Positions 1-8,889 are shown, numbered from the stretch's first letter. The stretch is DNA of 64,000 nt from Caballeronia novacaledonica (GCF_900258035.1 NZ_OGTP01000003.1:310001-374000), one strand, 5' to 3'. The notes: generated by a model not told the origin, from the sequence alone. Made by a program: numbers and translations.

Positions 1-1587
1 ATACGCCGCGATGAATGCATCGAACGATTCGGTGTCGCTGCTTTCGACCACAGCCTGTTCCACGAGCGATTTCGCCGCAAGCTCTTCCATCGCGCGTTCC
101 TCGTCGACGGAAAGCGGGCGGGAGCGGAAGTCTTCAGCATGACGCGCGCTGAGTTCGAGCGCGAATTCGTCGAAGGTCTGCTGCTTGTCGCGCATCGTTT
201 GCAGCACGCGAGCGGACGGCGTGAGCGATGCATCGGCGATACGCGGCCGCAGCGCTGTCAGCGCACGCATGTGTTCTTCGTTGCCGTTGAGCGCGTCGAG
301 CGTCCTCGCGACGGGTTCGATCGCGTCGAAAAGCTCTTCCGCCCATTGCTGCATCGGCACGCTCGCGCCGTCGCGCTGCAGCGTGAGGCCCGGCTTGCGG
401 CCTTCCTTCGCCACGACGCTGAAATTGCCGTTCGCTTCGATGCTCGCGTCGTACGGCAGCAGCGGGCTGTCTTCCAGCGCGCAATAGAGCAGATAGGCGT
501 CGAGAAAACGTGCGGTTTCGAGCGAGATGCCGGTCGGTTCGAACGGATCGATGTCCAGGCAGCGCACTTCGATGTACTGCACGCCGCGCTCCGCCAACGC
601 GTGCAGCGGACGCTCGCCCGAATGCGTGACGCGCTTTGGGCGGATCGTCGAGTAGAACTCGTTTTCGATCTGCAGCACGTTCGCGTTGATCTGCAGCCAT
701 TCGCCGTCGCGCCGCGTGCCGATGGCCTCATACGGCGCATACGGCTGACTCACGGCTTTGGCGAGCACGTCGAGATAGGCGTCGAGATTGTCGTAGCTCG
801 GCAGCAAATCCGCCTGCGCGGGATTGTTCGCGTAGCCGAGATCGCTCATGCGCAGGCTGGTCGCGTGCGGCAGGTGGAACGTGTCGGCATCGAACTTTTC
901 GAGCTGATGCGCCTTGCCTTCGACGAAGCGTTTATTCAGCGCCGGCGACGCTCCGAACAGATACATCAACAGCCAGTTCGTGCGGCGGAAATTGCGGATC
1001 TGCGCGAAGTAGCGTTCGGACTGAAAGTCTTTCGCGGACAGCGTGCTCGCGTTGTCGAGCGTCTGCCACGCGCGCCACACCGCTTCGTTGAGCGAATAGT
1101 TGTAGTGGATGCCCGCGATGCATTGCATCGTGCGGCCATAACGCAGCGCGAGCCCGCGCCGGTACACGTTCTTCAGCCTGCCGATATTCGACGTGCCGTA
1201 ATAGCCGAACGGAATTTCGTCCTCGGGCGGCAGCGAGTTCGGCATCGAATCGTTCCACAGCAGCTCGTCGCCCATGTGCGCGTAGGCGAAGCGATGCAGC
1301 GCGTCGAGGCGATCGAGCGTGATCGACACATCGGACTCGGCGGGCGTGATGAGCTCGACGAGCGCCTCGGAGTAATCGGTCGTGATGAGCGGATGCGTCA
1401 GCGCCGAACCGAACGAACGCGGATGCGGCGTCATCGCGAGCTTGCCTTGCGGCGTCACGCGCAGACTTTCTTTCTCGATGCCGCGCAAGCCCTGACGCAA
1501 CGCGTCGGCGTGAGGGCCGGACGCGAGCGCGGCAAGCCTGCGCTCGTAAGCGCCGGTCTTGGAGTGAGCGGAATTCTTGTTTGCCAT
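1..1587 (-). CDS. gshA: Glutamate-cysteine ligase (partial, 3' end cut by window edge)
   Basis: First enzyme of glutathione synthesis: joins glutamate and cysteine using ATP in the cytoplasm. Reading the minus strand from ATG at 1587 gives MANKNSAHSKTGAYERR, then the motifs GIEKESLRV, SALTHPLITTDYSEALVELITP, MGDELLW, YGTSNIGR and IHYNYS. All match the gamma-proteobacterial GshA family (E. coli has GIEREGLRV, YGTSNTGR and VHYNFS). The frame is still open at base 1 after 529 codons, close to the family's length, so only a short C-terminal tail is missing. The gene stands alone; 219 bases without a gene separate it from ada. Confidence 0.93.
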   Translation of the reverse strand, partial: MANKNSAHSKTGAYERRLAALASGPHADALRQGLRGIEKESLRVTPQGKLAMTPHPRSFGSALTHPLITTDYSEALVELITPAESDVSITLDRLDALHRFAYAHMGDELLWNDSMPNSLPPEDEIPFGYYGTSNIGRLKNVYRRGLALRYGRTMQCIAGIHYNYSLNEAVWRAWQTLDNASTLSAKDFQSERYFAQIRNFRRTNWLLMYLFGASPALNKRFVEGKAHQLEKFDADTFHLPHATSLRMSDLGYANNPAQADLLPSYDNLDAYLDVLAKAVSQPYAPYEAIGTRRDGEWLQINANVLQIENEFYSTIRPKRVTHSGERPLHALAERGVQYIEVRCLDIDPFEPTGISLETARFLDAYLLYCALEDSPLLPYDASIEANGNFSVVAKEGRKPGLTLQRDGASVPMQQWAEELFDAIEPVARTLDALNGNEEHMRALTALRPRIADASLTPSARVLQTMRDKQQTFDEFALELSARHAEDFRSRPLSVDEERAMEELAAKSLVEQAVVESSDTESFDAFIAAY

Positions 1588-1806
1588 TGAACCGATCTGC
1601 GAGGAGCGCGAGCGGCGTGCGCCCGGTCGTATTTTTAGGGTAGCGGGCACTTTAACATCTCGATCTAAGACGTGCTTGCACCCAGAACCAGCAAGGGATT
1701 GCGGGTTTTTCGGGGAATTCGCGCGGCGCGTTGGGGAGCCGCTTTGGGCGGCTCGCGAGGGAAAACGTAGCGCTCGCGCGTCATGTCGACGGCGAGCGCC
1801 CGAGCT

Positions 1807-2889
1807 TCATGCGACTTCGTTGGTTTCGTTGCGGGCGCGCTCGGTTTCGAGCAACGCTTCCTTGCGCGGCTTGCCCCAGCGATAACCCGCGATCGCCCCG
1901 TCCTTGCCGATCACGCGATGACATGGAATCGCGAGCGCCACCGGATTCGACGCGCACGCATTGGCCACCGCCCGCACCGCGCGCGGCGAACCGAGCGATT
2001 CGGCGATCTCGGTGTAACTGCGCGTCTGGCCGTACGGAATGGAGCGCAACGCGTCCCACACGCGCCGCTGGAACGCGGTCGCGCCGATATCGAGCGGCAA
2101 GTCGAAACGCTCGCGCGTGCCTTGCAGATAAGCGCGAATCTGCGCGATGAACGGCTCCATTTTCGTCGAATCCTCGACGCGTTCGGCTTGCGCGAAGTCG
2201 GCGGCGAGCTGTTCGGCGAGCGTGTTCGCATCGTCGCCGAATGCGATCTTGCAGACGCCCTTGTCAGTGGCAGCGACCAGCACCGTGCCGAGCGGCGTCG
2301 CGGCGGTCGCGAAACGCACGGTCAGCCCGGCGCCCTTGCGCTTGTACGCCGACGGCGTCATGCCCAGTTCCGCCGGCACGGCCTCATACATGCGCGATGG
2401 CGAACCGAAGCCGGCGTCGTGCGTCGCGCGCGTGACGTCGCGGCCGCGCTGCAACGCGTCGCGCAGCACGCCCGCGCGTTGCGCCGCCTGATACTGCCGC
2501 GGCGAAATGCCGACGATCCGAGAAAACAGGCGCTGAAGATGGAACGGGCTCACATGAACGGCGTCGCTCAATTGCGCGAGCGTCATGCGCTGCTGTGGAT
2601 CGGCGTCGAGCACCTTGCATGCGCGTTCGACGATCGCCAGTTCACGCGGCAGGCTCGTCGGCTGGCAGCGTTTGCAGGCGCGGTATCCGGCTGCGACGGC
2701 TGCGTCGGTCGTCGGAAAGAACTCGACGTTCTCGCGACGCGGCGCACGCGAAGCGCACGACGGACGGCAGAACACGCCGGTCGTGCGCACGGCGAAGAAG
2801 AAGGCGCCGTCGGCGCGCTCGTCGCGATCGACGACGGCCTGCCAGCGGCATTCATCGGATGAAAATACGGAATCGGCTGCGGTTTTCAT
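1807..2889 (-). CDS. ada: Bifunctional DNA repair methyltransferase/transcriptional regulator Ada
   Basis: Suicide repair of O6-methylguanine and methylphosphotriesters, coupled to activation of the adaptive response. The 360-residue protein has the N-terminal zinc domain with four cysteines (C41 and C45 in FCRPSC, C72 and C75 in CKRC), an AraC-type helix-turn-helix at about 80-180, and the C-terminal methyltransferase domain with the acceptor cysteine C323 in IPCHRV. ATG at 2889 (MKTAADSV) is preferred over an in-frame start at 2937 because it gives the usual Ada N-terminus. Full length and all key residues are present. Confidence 0.95.
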   Translation of the reverse strand: MKTAADSVFSSDECRWQAVVDRDERADGAFFFAVRTTGVFCRPSCASRAPRRENVEFFPTTDAAVAAGYRACKRCQPTSLPRELAIVERACKVLDADPQQRMTLAQLSDAVHVSPFHLQRLFSRIVGISPRQYQAAQRAGVLRDALQRGRDVTRATHDAGFGSPSRMYEAVPAELGMTPSAYKRKGAGLTVRFATAATPLGTVLVAATDKGVCKIAFGDDANTLAEQLAADFAQAERVEDSTKMEPFIAQIRAYLQGTRERFDLPLDIGATAFQRRVWDALRSIPYGQTRSYTEIAESLGSPRAVRAVANACASNPVALAIPCHRVIGKDGAIAGYRWGKPRKEALLETERARNETNEVA

Positions 2890-3043
2890 GACGACCTCGG
2901 TGGCTCGTGGGTATGGGACCACTGTAGAGCCGCGCAAATGAGGTTACGCGCCGTTTCTTGCTCTGTCATCGACGGGCGAAATCCAAAAAGTGACGCGCAG
3001 ATACCACAAATGGAAGCTATAGGGGTTTTTACCGAAATTTCTA

Positions 3044-3072
3044 TTGCGTCGCATCAAGCGCCTGTGTATGAT
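3044..3072 (+). promoter_or_regulatory. Candidate sigma-70 promoter of a small RNA
   Basis: TTGCGT (3044-3049), a 17-base spacer and TATGAT (3067-3072) form a good sigma-70 promoter. No open reading frame follows. A short transcript with an intrinsic terminator does. Confidence 0.5.
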
Positions 3073-3078
3073 TGGAAC

Positions 3079-3139
3079 TGTCTCCTCCATGTCTCCTCCT
3101 GATATGGATTCAGCCCGCCAACCTAGGCGGGCTTTTTTT
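3079..3139 (+). ncRNA. Candidate small RNA with two anti-Shine-Dalgarno motifs
   Basis: A transcript starting about 7 bases after the TATGAT box would be about 60 nt long. It has a single-stranded 5' part holding CTCCTCC twice (at about 3082-3088 and 3093-3099), which can pair with GGAGGAG ribosome-binding sites. It ends in a Rho-independent terminator. This is the layout of trans-acting small RNAs that block translation start. I cannot tie it to a named RNA. It lies between the 5' end of ada and the 3' end of hslU, both on the other strand. Confidence 0.5.
3112..3139 (+). terminator. Rho-independent terminator of the candidate small RNA
   Basis: Perfect 8-bp stem AGCCCGCC/GGCGGGCT with a 6-base loop, followed by seven T residues. 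Confidence 0.8.
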
Positions 3140-3176
3140 CGTCCGCGTTTTTTGCGGCTCGGAATGCTGCGGGCAC

Positions 3177-3203
3177 AAAAAAACCGGGCCTCGCAGCCCG
3201 GTT
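3177..3203 (-). terminator. Rho-independent terminator of hslVU
   Basis: On the minus strand the stem AACCGGGC/GCCCGGTT is followed by a run of T residues (A run at 3177-3183 on the plus strand). It lies 24 bases past the hslU stop codon. Confidence 0.8.
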
Positions 3204-3226
3204 CTTTCTTGGCAGCGCCGCCGCCG

Positions 3227-4564
3227 TTACAGCACGTAGCGCGACAAATCCTCGTCCTGAGCAACGTCGCCGAGCGCGCGGTCCACGTAAGCCGCGTCGA
3301 TGCGCACCGGCTGGCCCGCATGATTGCCCGCCGCGAACGACACTTCCTCCAGCAGCTTTTCGATGACCGTATAAAGCCGTCGCGCGCCGATGTTCTCGGT
3401 CTTTTCGTTCACCGAAAACGCGATTTCCGCGAGACGCCGGATGCCCTCGTCGGCGAAATCGAGCTCGACGTCTTCCGTCGCGAGCAACGCCTTGTACTGC
3501 TTGACGAGGCTGGCGTCGGTCGAATTCAGGATCGATTCGAAGTCCCCGACCGAAAGCGAATCCAGCTCGACGCGAATCGGAAAACGCCCTTGCAGCTCGG
3601 GAATCAGGTCGCTCGGCTTCGCCAGATGGAACGCGCCGCTCGCGATGAACAGGATGTGATCGGTCTTGATCATCCCGTACTTCGTGTTGATGGTCGTGCC
3701 CTCGACGAGCGGCAGCAGGTCGCGCTGCACGCCCGCGCGCGACACTTCGGCCCCGCCCGTCTCGCTGCGCGACGCGATCTTGTCGATTTCATCGAGAAAC
3801 ACGATGCCGTTCTGCTCGACGTTCTGCACCGCCTTGCTCTTGACCTCTTCGTCGTTGAGCAGCTTGCCGGCTTCTTCGTCCGTGAGGAGCTTGAGCGCTT
3901 CCTTGACCTTCACCTTGCGCCGCGTCTTCTTGCCGCCGCCGATGTTCGCGAACATCGAACGGATCTGCTCGGTCATGTCTTCCATGCCCGGCGGCCCCAT
4001 GATGTCCATGCCGACTTGCGGCATTTCAACGTCGAGCTCGATTTCCTTGTCGTCGAGCGCGCCTTCGCGCAGGCGCTTGCGGAACGTCTGGCGCGTGGCG
4101 TTATCGCCTTCGCTGCTCGACTCCGCCGCGCCGAAACCGACCGGGCGCGCGCTCGGCAACAGGATGTCGAGAATGCGGTCTTCGGCGCGATCTTCCGCCT
4201 TGGTGCGCACTTTCTTCATCTCGGATTCGCGCGTCTGCTTGACGGAAATCTCGATCAGATCGCGCACGATGCTGTCCACGTCGCGCCCGACGTAGCCCAC
4301 TTCGGTGAACTTGGTCGCTTCGATCTTGATGAACGGCGCGTCCGCGAGCTTGGCGAGACGGCGCGCGATCTCGGTCTTGCCGACGCCCGTCGGCCCGATC
4401 ATCAGAATGTTCTTCGGCGTGATTTCCTGGCGCAGCGGCTCGGCGACCTGCTGGCGGCGCCAGCGGTTGCGCAGCGCGACGGCAACCGCCTTTTTCGCGC
4501 GTCCTTGGCCGATGATGTGCTTGTCGAGTTCGGAGACGATTTCGGAGGGAGTCATGGTGGTCAT
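3227..4564 (-). CDS. hslU: ATP-dependent protease ATPase subunit HslU
   Basis: AAA+ unfoldase that feeds substrates into the HslV peptidase in the cytoplasm. The 445-residue protein has Walker A GPTGVGKT (57-64), Walker B in [11 protein letters not shown] at about 250, the family-specific I-domain between them, and the C-terminal tail ending RYVL that docks into HslV. Length and motifs match HslU (ClpY). It follows hslV with a 12-base gap, so the two are one operon, ended by the terminator at 3177-3203. Confidence 0.97.
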   Translation of the reverse strand: MTTMTPSEIVSELDKHIIGQGRAKKAVAVALRNRWRRQQVAEPLRQEITPKNILMIGPTGVGKTEIARRLAKLADAPFIKIEATKFTEVGYVGRDVDSIVRDLIEISVKQTRESEMKKVRTKAEDRAEDRILDILLPSARPVGFGAAESSSEGDNATRQTFRKRLREGALDDKEIELDVEMPQVGMDIMGPPGMEDMTEQIRSMFANIGGGKKTRRKVKVKEALKLLTDEEAGKLLNDEEVKSKAVQNVEQNGIVFLDEIDKIASRSETGGAEVSRAGVQRDLLPLVEGTTINTKYGMIKTDHILFIASGAFHLAKPSDLIPELQGRFPIRVELDSLSVGDFESILNSTDASLVKQYKALLATEDVELDFADEGIRRLAEIAFSVNEKTENIGARRLYTVIEKLLEEVSFAAGNHAGQPVRIDAAYVDRALGDVAQDEDLSRYVL

Positions 4565-4576
4565 CGCTTGGGTCCT

Positions 4577-5113
4577 TTATTCGATCGTCTCGATGACGCG
4601 ATTGTGATTGGTGTAGATGCACATGTCGCCGGCGATGGTGAGCGCTTTCTCGACGACATCGCGCGGCGCGAGATCGGTATTCTCGATGAGCGCCTGCGCC
4701 GCGGCTTGCGCGTAGGCGCCGCCCGAGCCGATCGCGGCGATGCCGTGCTCGGGATCGAGCACGTCGCCGTTGCCGGTGATGACGAGCGTCGTGTCCTTGT
4801 CGGCGGTGATCAGCATGGCTTCGAGCCGGCGCAGCATGCGGTCGGTACGCCAGTCTTTCGCCAGTTCGACGGCGGCGCGGGTCAGATTGCCCTGATGCTT
4901 CTCGAGCTTCGCTTCGAATCGGTCGAGCAGCGAGAACGCGTCGGCGGTGCCGCCGGCGAAGCCGACCAGCACCTTGCCGCCATAGATGCGGCGCACTTTC
5001 TTCGCACCGCCTTTCATGACGATGTTGCCGAGCGTCACCTGACCATCGCCGCCCAGCGCGACCTTGCCGTCGCGGCGCACGGAGACGATGGTCGTGCCGT
5101 GAAATTGTTCCAT
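4577..5113 (-). CDS. hslV: ATP-dependent protease subunit HslV
   Basis: Threonine peptidase that forms the proteolytic core of the HslVU complex. ATG at 5113 gives [14 protein letters not shown]. The conserved TTIVSVRR start of the mature enzyme sits after six residues, so the catalytic threonine would be T7 and must be exposed by removal of a short N-terminal peptide (inference; E. coli HslV only loses Met). The rest is standard: [20 protein letters not shown] and [11 protein letters not shown]. It is the first gene of the hslVU operon, behind a heat-shock-like promoter. Confidence 0.97.
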   Translation of the reverse strand: MEQFHGTTIVSVRRDGKVALGGDGQVTLGNIVMKGGAKKVRRIYGGKVLVGFAGGTADAFSLLDRFEAKLEKHQGNLTRAAVELAKDWRTDRMLRRLEAMLITADKDTTLVITGNGDVLDPEHGIAAIGSGGAYAQAAAQALIENTDLAPRDVVEKALTIAGDMCIYTNHNRVIETIE

Positions 5114-5293
5114 GTGCGTTCCTTGTGAAAACCTGAAGGACGCGGGGCGGTTTCGTCGTCGAGCGACCGGCCGCCGCGCAGTCGAGAATTCGATGGAGTG
5201 CACGGCGCGGGGTTCCGTCCGGGATCGAGCCCTGGCGGACGGCGCCGCGCACGCGCCTGCCGCGATGCGGCTTTTGCGGGGCGCGTCGAATGC

Positions 5294-5321
5294 ATTTTAG
5301 GGCGGCGGGAGATTTATCAAG
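5294..5321 (-). promoter_or_regulatory. Candidate sigma-32 (heat-shock) promoter of hslVU
   Basis: On the minus strand, CTTGATA (5321-5315), 12 bases, then CCCTAAAAT (5302-5294) resembles the sigma-32 consensus CTTGAAA-N11-15-CCCCATNT. It lies about 180 bases before the hslV start. hslVU is a classic heat-shock operon, so the assignment fits. Confidence 0.5.
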
Positions 5322-5363
5322 TCGCGCGGTGCCGACGCCCGTCGCTTTTACGTGTCGGAACGC

Positions 5364-5396
5364 AAAAAAGGCACCCCTTCGATGAGTGCCTTTTTT
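5364..5396 (-). terminator. Bidirectional-looking terminator after dksA
   Basis: A run of six A residues, stem GGCAC/GTGCC with an 11-base loop, and a run of six T residues. It lies 90 bases past the dksA stop and would work on either strand. Confidence 0.65.
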
Positions 5397-5485
5397 CCTG
5401 ATGCGGATGCTTGCATGCAGCTTTTTGCGGCGGCGTCTTCCCCGTGGCGGGCTGGTCCCGCGACGCTCGCCTGCCGACAGCGATT

Positions 5486-5902
5486 TCAGTCGCCGAAAAG
5501 TTTCTGGCGCAGTTCGCGGCGTTCCTGAGCTTCGAGCGAGAGCGTGGCCGTCGGGCGCGCGAGCAGGCGCGGAATGCCGATCGGTTCGCCGGTCTCTTCG
5601 CACCAGCCGTAATCGCCCGAATCGATGCGCGCGAGCGACTGCTGCACCTTCTTCAGAAGCTTGCGCTCGCGATCACGCGTGCGCAGTTCCAGCGCATGTT
5701 CTTCCTCGATGGTCGCGCGATCCGCCGGGTCCGGCACGATCACCGTTTCCCGCAGATTTTCGGTCGTCTGGCCGGCATTCTTCAGAATGTCCGCTTGCAA
5801 CTGTTCGAGCCGGTTTTTGAAGAAGGCGAGTTGATCCTCGTTCATGTAGTCCTTCTCGCTCATCTTCAGGATTTCGGCTTCGGTCAAGAGTTTCGTTGTC
5901 AT
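5486..5902 (-). CDS. dksA: RNA polymerase-binding transcription factor DksA
   Basis: Binds the secondary channel of RNA polymerase and works with ppGpp to adjust rRNA and amino acid promoters. The 138-residue protein has the coiled coil with the acidic tip PDPADRA (D58 and D61). The globular zinc-finger region keeps only one of the four cysteines of E. coli DksA: C101 in GWCEETGEPIG, followed by LARPTATLSLEAQERRE. It should therefore fold without zinc, like Pseudomonas DksA2 (established for that family; inferred here). It has its own terminator at 5364-5396. Confidence 0.95.
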   Translation of the reverse strand: MTTKLLTEAEILKMSEKDYMNEDQLAFFKNRLEQLQADILKNAGQTTENLRETVIVPDPADRATIEEEHALELRTRDRERKLLKKVQQSLARIDSGDYGWCEETGEPIGIPRLLARPTATLSLEAQERRELRQKLFGD

Positions 5903-6375
5903 CTGCTTGCTTCTTCAATGTAAGGCGATGTCTTCGCAACGCCCGCACTTGCGTTGCCCGCATGCAGCGCGCCAATACGCTTGGGTCGCGCGACGCGCCG
6001 ATGCGGGGCCGAACTCCTCTGGAAACCGATCTTGGATGATGCTCCGGAAGACCGGGCGCATTCGCATGGCCCCGGATTTCCGGCCCCGGTGCTCTGTCTT
6101 GATTTGCCTTCCCCCGGCAAATCGAGGCATCGTCCCGACGGGACATCCCTTCTCCTAATATTCGCAGGGCGAGCGCCATGATAAACGCGCATCCGGCGAA
6201 ACTGCCCTTCTCCAGTGGGGCTGTATTGTAACTGAACCGCAAATTCCGGCTAAACCTACGGAAAACCCTGTCAATTCGCGCCGGAATTTCAAAAATATAA
6301 CGCTTGGACGTGCAAAAAGCGATGTCGGTTCGTGGCCCCGACTACATACGCGCACCGAAAGTCAATCATGAAAAA
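5903..6375. other. Gene-free region upstream of dksA with a 10-bp inverted repeat
   Basis: No convincing gene in about 470 bases. A perfect 10-bp inverted repeat, AAATTCCGGC (6241-6250) and GCCGGAATTT (6280-6289), lies about 340 bases before dksA. A TTGACA box on the minus strand (6269-6274) falls between the arms. This may be the dksA promoter and operator region, but I could not find a matching -10 box. Confidence 0.3.
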
Positions 6376-6411
6376 CGCCGCACGCGAGGCATTCGCGTGC
6401 GGCGATTTTTT
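6376..6411 (-). terminator. Terminator after the CobW-type gene
   Basis: Perfect 11-bp stem CGCCGCACGCG/CGCGTGCGGCG with a 7-base loop. A runs on the left and T runs on the right make it usable from both strands. It lies about 60 bases past the stop codon of the cobW-like gene. Confidence 0.75.
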
Positions 6412-6469
6412 CTGACGCCCGTTCCTCGCCTCGCGTGAATTGCACAACCCAAGCGAGATGCGTGCCGGA

Positions 6470-7531
6470 TTACTTCACGAGGCAGGCGTCGAGGCCGTCG
6501 GTGATCAAATCCTTCGGCAATTCGATGCCGATGAACACCATTTTGCTGTTCTTCTTCTCGACCGGCATCCACTTGCCGGCGAGGTCGCTGCCCATCATCT
6601 GATGCACGCCCTGGAACACGACCTTACGATCGACGCCCTTCATATACAGCACGCCCTTGTAGCGCAGCAGGCGTTCGCCATAGATCTGCAGAATTCCGCC
6701 GAGGAAGTCTTCGAGGCGGTTCGGATCGAACGGCTTGTCGCTGCGATACACGAACGACTTGATCTTGTCGTCGTGGTGCGCGTGATGATGATGTCCGTGC
6801 TCGTGATCGTGGCTGTGATCGTGGCCGCAGGTCGAATGATCGTGATCGTGGTCATGCGCGTGATCGTGATCGTGATCGTCTTCGGCGAGGAAGTCCGGAT
6901 CGATTTCGAGCTTCGAATTCAGGTTGAAGCCGCGCAGGTCGAAGATTTCCTTGATGTCGGCGTCGCCGAAATTCACGACCTTGATCGCCGCGCGCGGGTT
7001 CATGTGCAGCAGCCGATGCTTCAGCGCTTCGAGTTCGTCGGCGGAAACGAGATCGGACTTCGTGATGAACAGGCGATCCGCGAAACCGACCTGGCGCTGC
7101 ACCACTTCGTGTTGATCGAGCTGGGATTCCGCGTGCTTCGCATCGACGAGCGTGATGATCGCGTCGAGCAGGAATTCGTCGGCGACGGTGTTGTCCATGA
7201 AGAACGTCTGCGCGACCGGCCCCGGATTCGCGAGACCGGTGGTCTCGATCACGACGCGGTCGAAACCGAGCGTGCCCGCCTTCTTGCGGTTCGCGAGATC
7301 TTCGAGCGCGCGCGCCAGATCGCCGCGGATCGTGCAGCAGATGCAGCCGTTGCTCATCTGGACGATCTGCTCGTTCGTTTCCTGCACGAGAATTTCGTTG
7401 TCGATGTTCTCTTCGCCGAATTCGTTCTCGATCACGGCGATCTTCATGCCGTGTTTCTCGTTCAGGATGCGCTTGAGCAGCGTGGTTTTGCCGCTGCCCA
7501 GAAAACCGGTCAGGATGGTTACGGGGATCAT
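6470..7531 (-). CDS. CobW/COG0523 family GTPase, His-rich zinc metallochaperone-like
   Basis: G3E-class GTPase that delivers or senses metal ions, most often zinc. The 353-residue protein has Walker A GFLGSGKTT (9-17), the family signature GCICC (62-66, the metal-binding CxCC), and the guanine-specificity motif TKSD. Between about 217 and 254 lies an unusually long His/Asp stretch (repeats of DHDHDH and HEHGHHHHAHH), typical of metal storage or handover loops. The C-terminal CobW_C domain follows. It lies upstream of dksA on the same strand, with a terminator between. Target metal and client are not visible. Confidence 0.88.
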   Translation of the reverse strand: MIPVTILTGFLGSGKTTLLKRILNEKHGMKIAVIENEFGEENIDNEILVQETNEQIVQMSNGCICCTIRGDLARALEDLANRKKAGTLGFDRVVIETTGLANPGPVAQTFFMDNTVADEFLLDAIITLVDAKHAESQLDQHEVVQRQVGFADRLFITKSDLVSADELEALKHRLLHMNPRAAIKVVNFGDADIKEIFDLRGFNLNSKLEIDPDFLAEDDHDHDHAHDHDHDHSTCGHDHSHDHEHGHHHHAHHDDKIKSFVYRSDKPFDPNRLEDFLGGILQIYGERLLRYKGVLYMKGVDRKVVFQGVHQMMGSDLAGKWMPVEKKNSKMVFIGIELPKDLITDGLDACLVK

Positions 7532-7652
7532 GGTGTCGCCTGTGTCCTTGTCTGTGATACGTAGATCGCACTGAATCGGCTATTGAAACATATTTGTCAA
7601 GCCGACGCTTCCGCGCGCCGTGCGGCGGTGCATCGCGGCTAAATTAGGCCGA

Positions 7653-8852
7653 TCAGTCGATTTGCAACAGCAGCCCTTTCAGGTATTCGCCTTCCGGGAA
7701 CGCCGTCAGCAGCGGATGATCGACGCCCGCGCCCAGGCGTTTCAGGATTCGCGCATCGACACGCGCGTCGGCGGCCGCGCCCGCGACGATCTTCTGGAAC
7801 AGGTCGGAATCGATCGCGCCGGAGCACGAATACGTGAAGAGCAGCCCGCCCGGACGCAGCAATTTGAAGCCGCTCAGGTTGATGTCCTTGTACGCGCGCG
7901 CGGCGCGATCGACGGTTTCCTTCGACGGCGCGAACTTCGGCGGATCGAGCACGATCAGGTCGAAGCGCCGGCCTTCGTCGTAGAGACGGCGCAGCGTCTT
8001 GAAGGCGTCGGCGTCGAGCCATTCGGCTTTTTCCGCGTCGAAGCCGTTTGCCGTGACGTTTTCCCGCGCGAGCGCGAGCGCTTCTCCGGACGAATCGACG
8101 GACACCACGCGCGTCGCCCCGCCTTTCATCGCGGCAAGCGAAAAGCCGCCGGTGTAGCAAAAGCAGTTCAGCACTTCGCGGCCTTGCGCGTTCTGCGCGA
8201 CGAGCACGCGGTTGTCGCGCTGATCGACATAGAAGCCCGTCTTGTGGCCATTGCGCACGTCGACGTGATAGCGCACGCCGCATTCGTTCGTGACGAGCGT
8301 TTCGGGCGGCGCGTCGCCGGCGAGCACGCCGGTCGTCTGTTCGAGGCCTTCCTTCTGGCGGATCGACACGTCCGAGCGCTCGTAGACATTCGGGCAGCCG
8401 GTCGCGGCGATCAGCGCTTCGACGATCGCTTCCTTCCACGCTTCGACGCCCGTCGCCATGAACTGGCAGACGAGCTGCGCGTGTTCGCCGACGTCCGCGA
8501 CGTAGAAATCGACGATCAGTCCCGGCAAGCCGTCCGCTTCGCCGAAAATGAGACGCGTGGCGCCGGTGTCCTTCACCATCGTCCGGCGATGCGCGACCGC
8601 GCGCTGCACGCGGCGCTTGAAGAACGCGTGATCGACGGGCTCGCTTTCGTCGAAGGTCCAGACGCGCGCGCGAATCTGCGAATGCGGGCTGTACGAGGCG
8701 CGCGCGAGAAAGCGGCCATCGGCGGCGCGCACGGTGACGGTGGCGCCTGGCGCCGGGTTGCCGTCGATGCGCGCGATGGCGTTCGCGTAAATCCACGGAT
8801 GGCGGCGGACGAGCGATTTGTCCTTCGCCGGTTTGAGCGTGATGGTGTTCAT
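7653..8852 (-). CDS. rlmI: 23S rRNA (cytosine-5-)-methyltransferase, RlmI-type
   Basis: SAM-dependent methyltransferase predicted to modify C1962 of 23S rRNA. From ATG at 8852 (MNTITLKPAKDKSLVRRHPWIYANAI) it has a PUA domain at about 1-85, the EEHEA-like middle region, SAM-binding motif LNCFCYTGGFS, and LDPPKFAPS (motif IV) with TYSCSGAI (motif VI). The in-frame extension upstream of 8852 overlaps xerC and is not part of the family, so the internal ATG was chosen. It lies 37 bases after xerC on the same strand. Confidence 0.9.
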   Translation of the reverse strand: MNTITLKPAKDKSLVRRHPWIYANAIARIDGNPAPGATVTVRAADGRFLARASYSPHSQIRARVWTFDESEPVDHAFFKRRVQRAVAHRRTMVKDTGATRLIFGEADGLPGLIVDFYVADVGEHAQLVCQFMATGVEAWKEAIVEALIAATGCPNVYERSDVSIRQKEGLEQTTGVLAGDAPPETLVTNECGVRYHVDVRNGHKTGFYVDQRDNRVLVAQNAQGREVLNCFCYTGGFSLAAMKGGATRVVSVDSSGEALALARENVTANGFDAEKAEWLDADAFKTLRRLYDEGRRFDLIVLDPPKFAPSKETVDRAARAYKDINLSGFKLLRPGGLLFTYSCSGAIDSDLFQKIVAGAAADARVDARILKRLGAGVDHPLLTAFPEGEYLKGLLLQID

Positions 8853-8889
8853 TGCGGTGACAAGTGCAGCGCGCGAGGCGCTGTCGGGA

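Noticed and set aside
139..1590. Long plus-strand open frame opposite gshA
   Set aside because: It is the complement of a clear GshA coding sequence; Arg/Val/Glu-rich composition is typical of shadow frames in GC-rich DNA.
3044..5128. 694-residue plus-strand frame opposite hslUV
   Set aside because: It covers two well-identified minus-strand genes and the small-RNA region; no domain is visible in it.
7532..7652. Zur box upstream of the CobW-type gene
   Set aside because: Only a weak partial match (GAAACATATTTGTC) that does not form a good dyad; not reported as a site.
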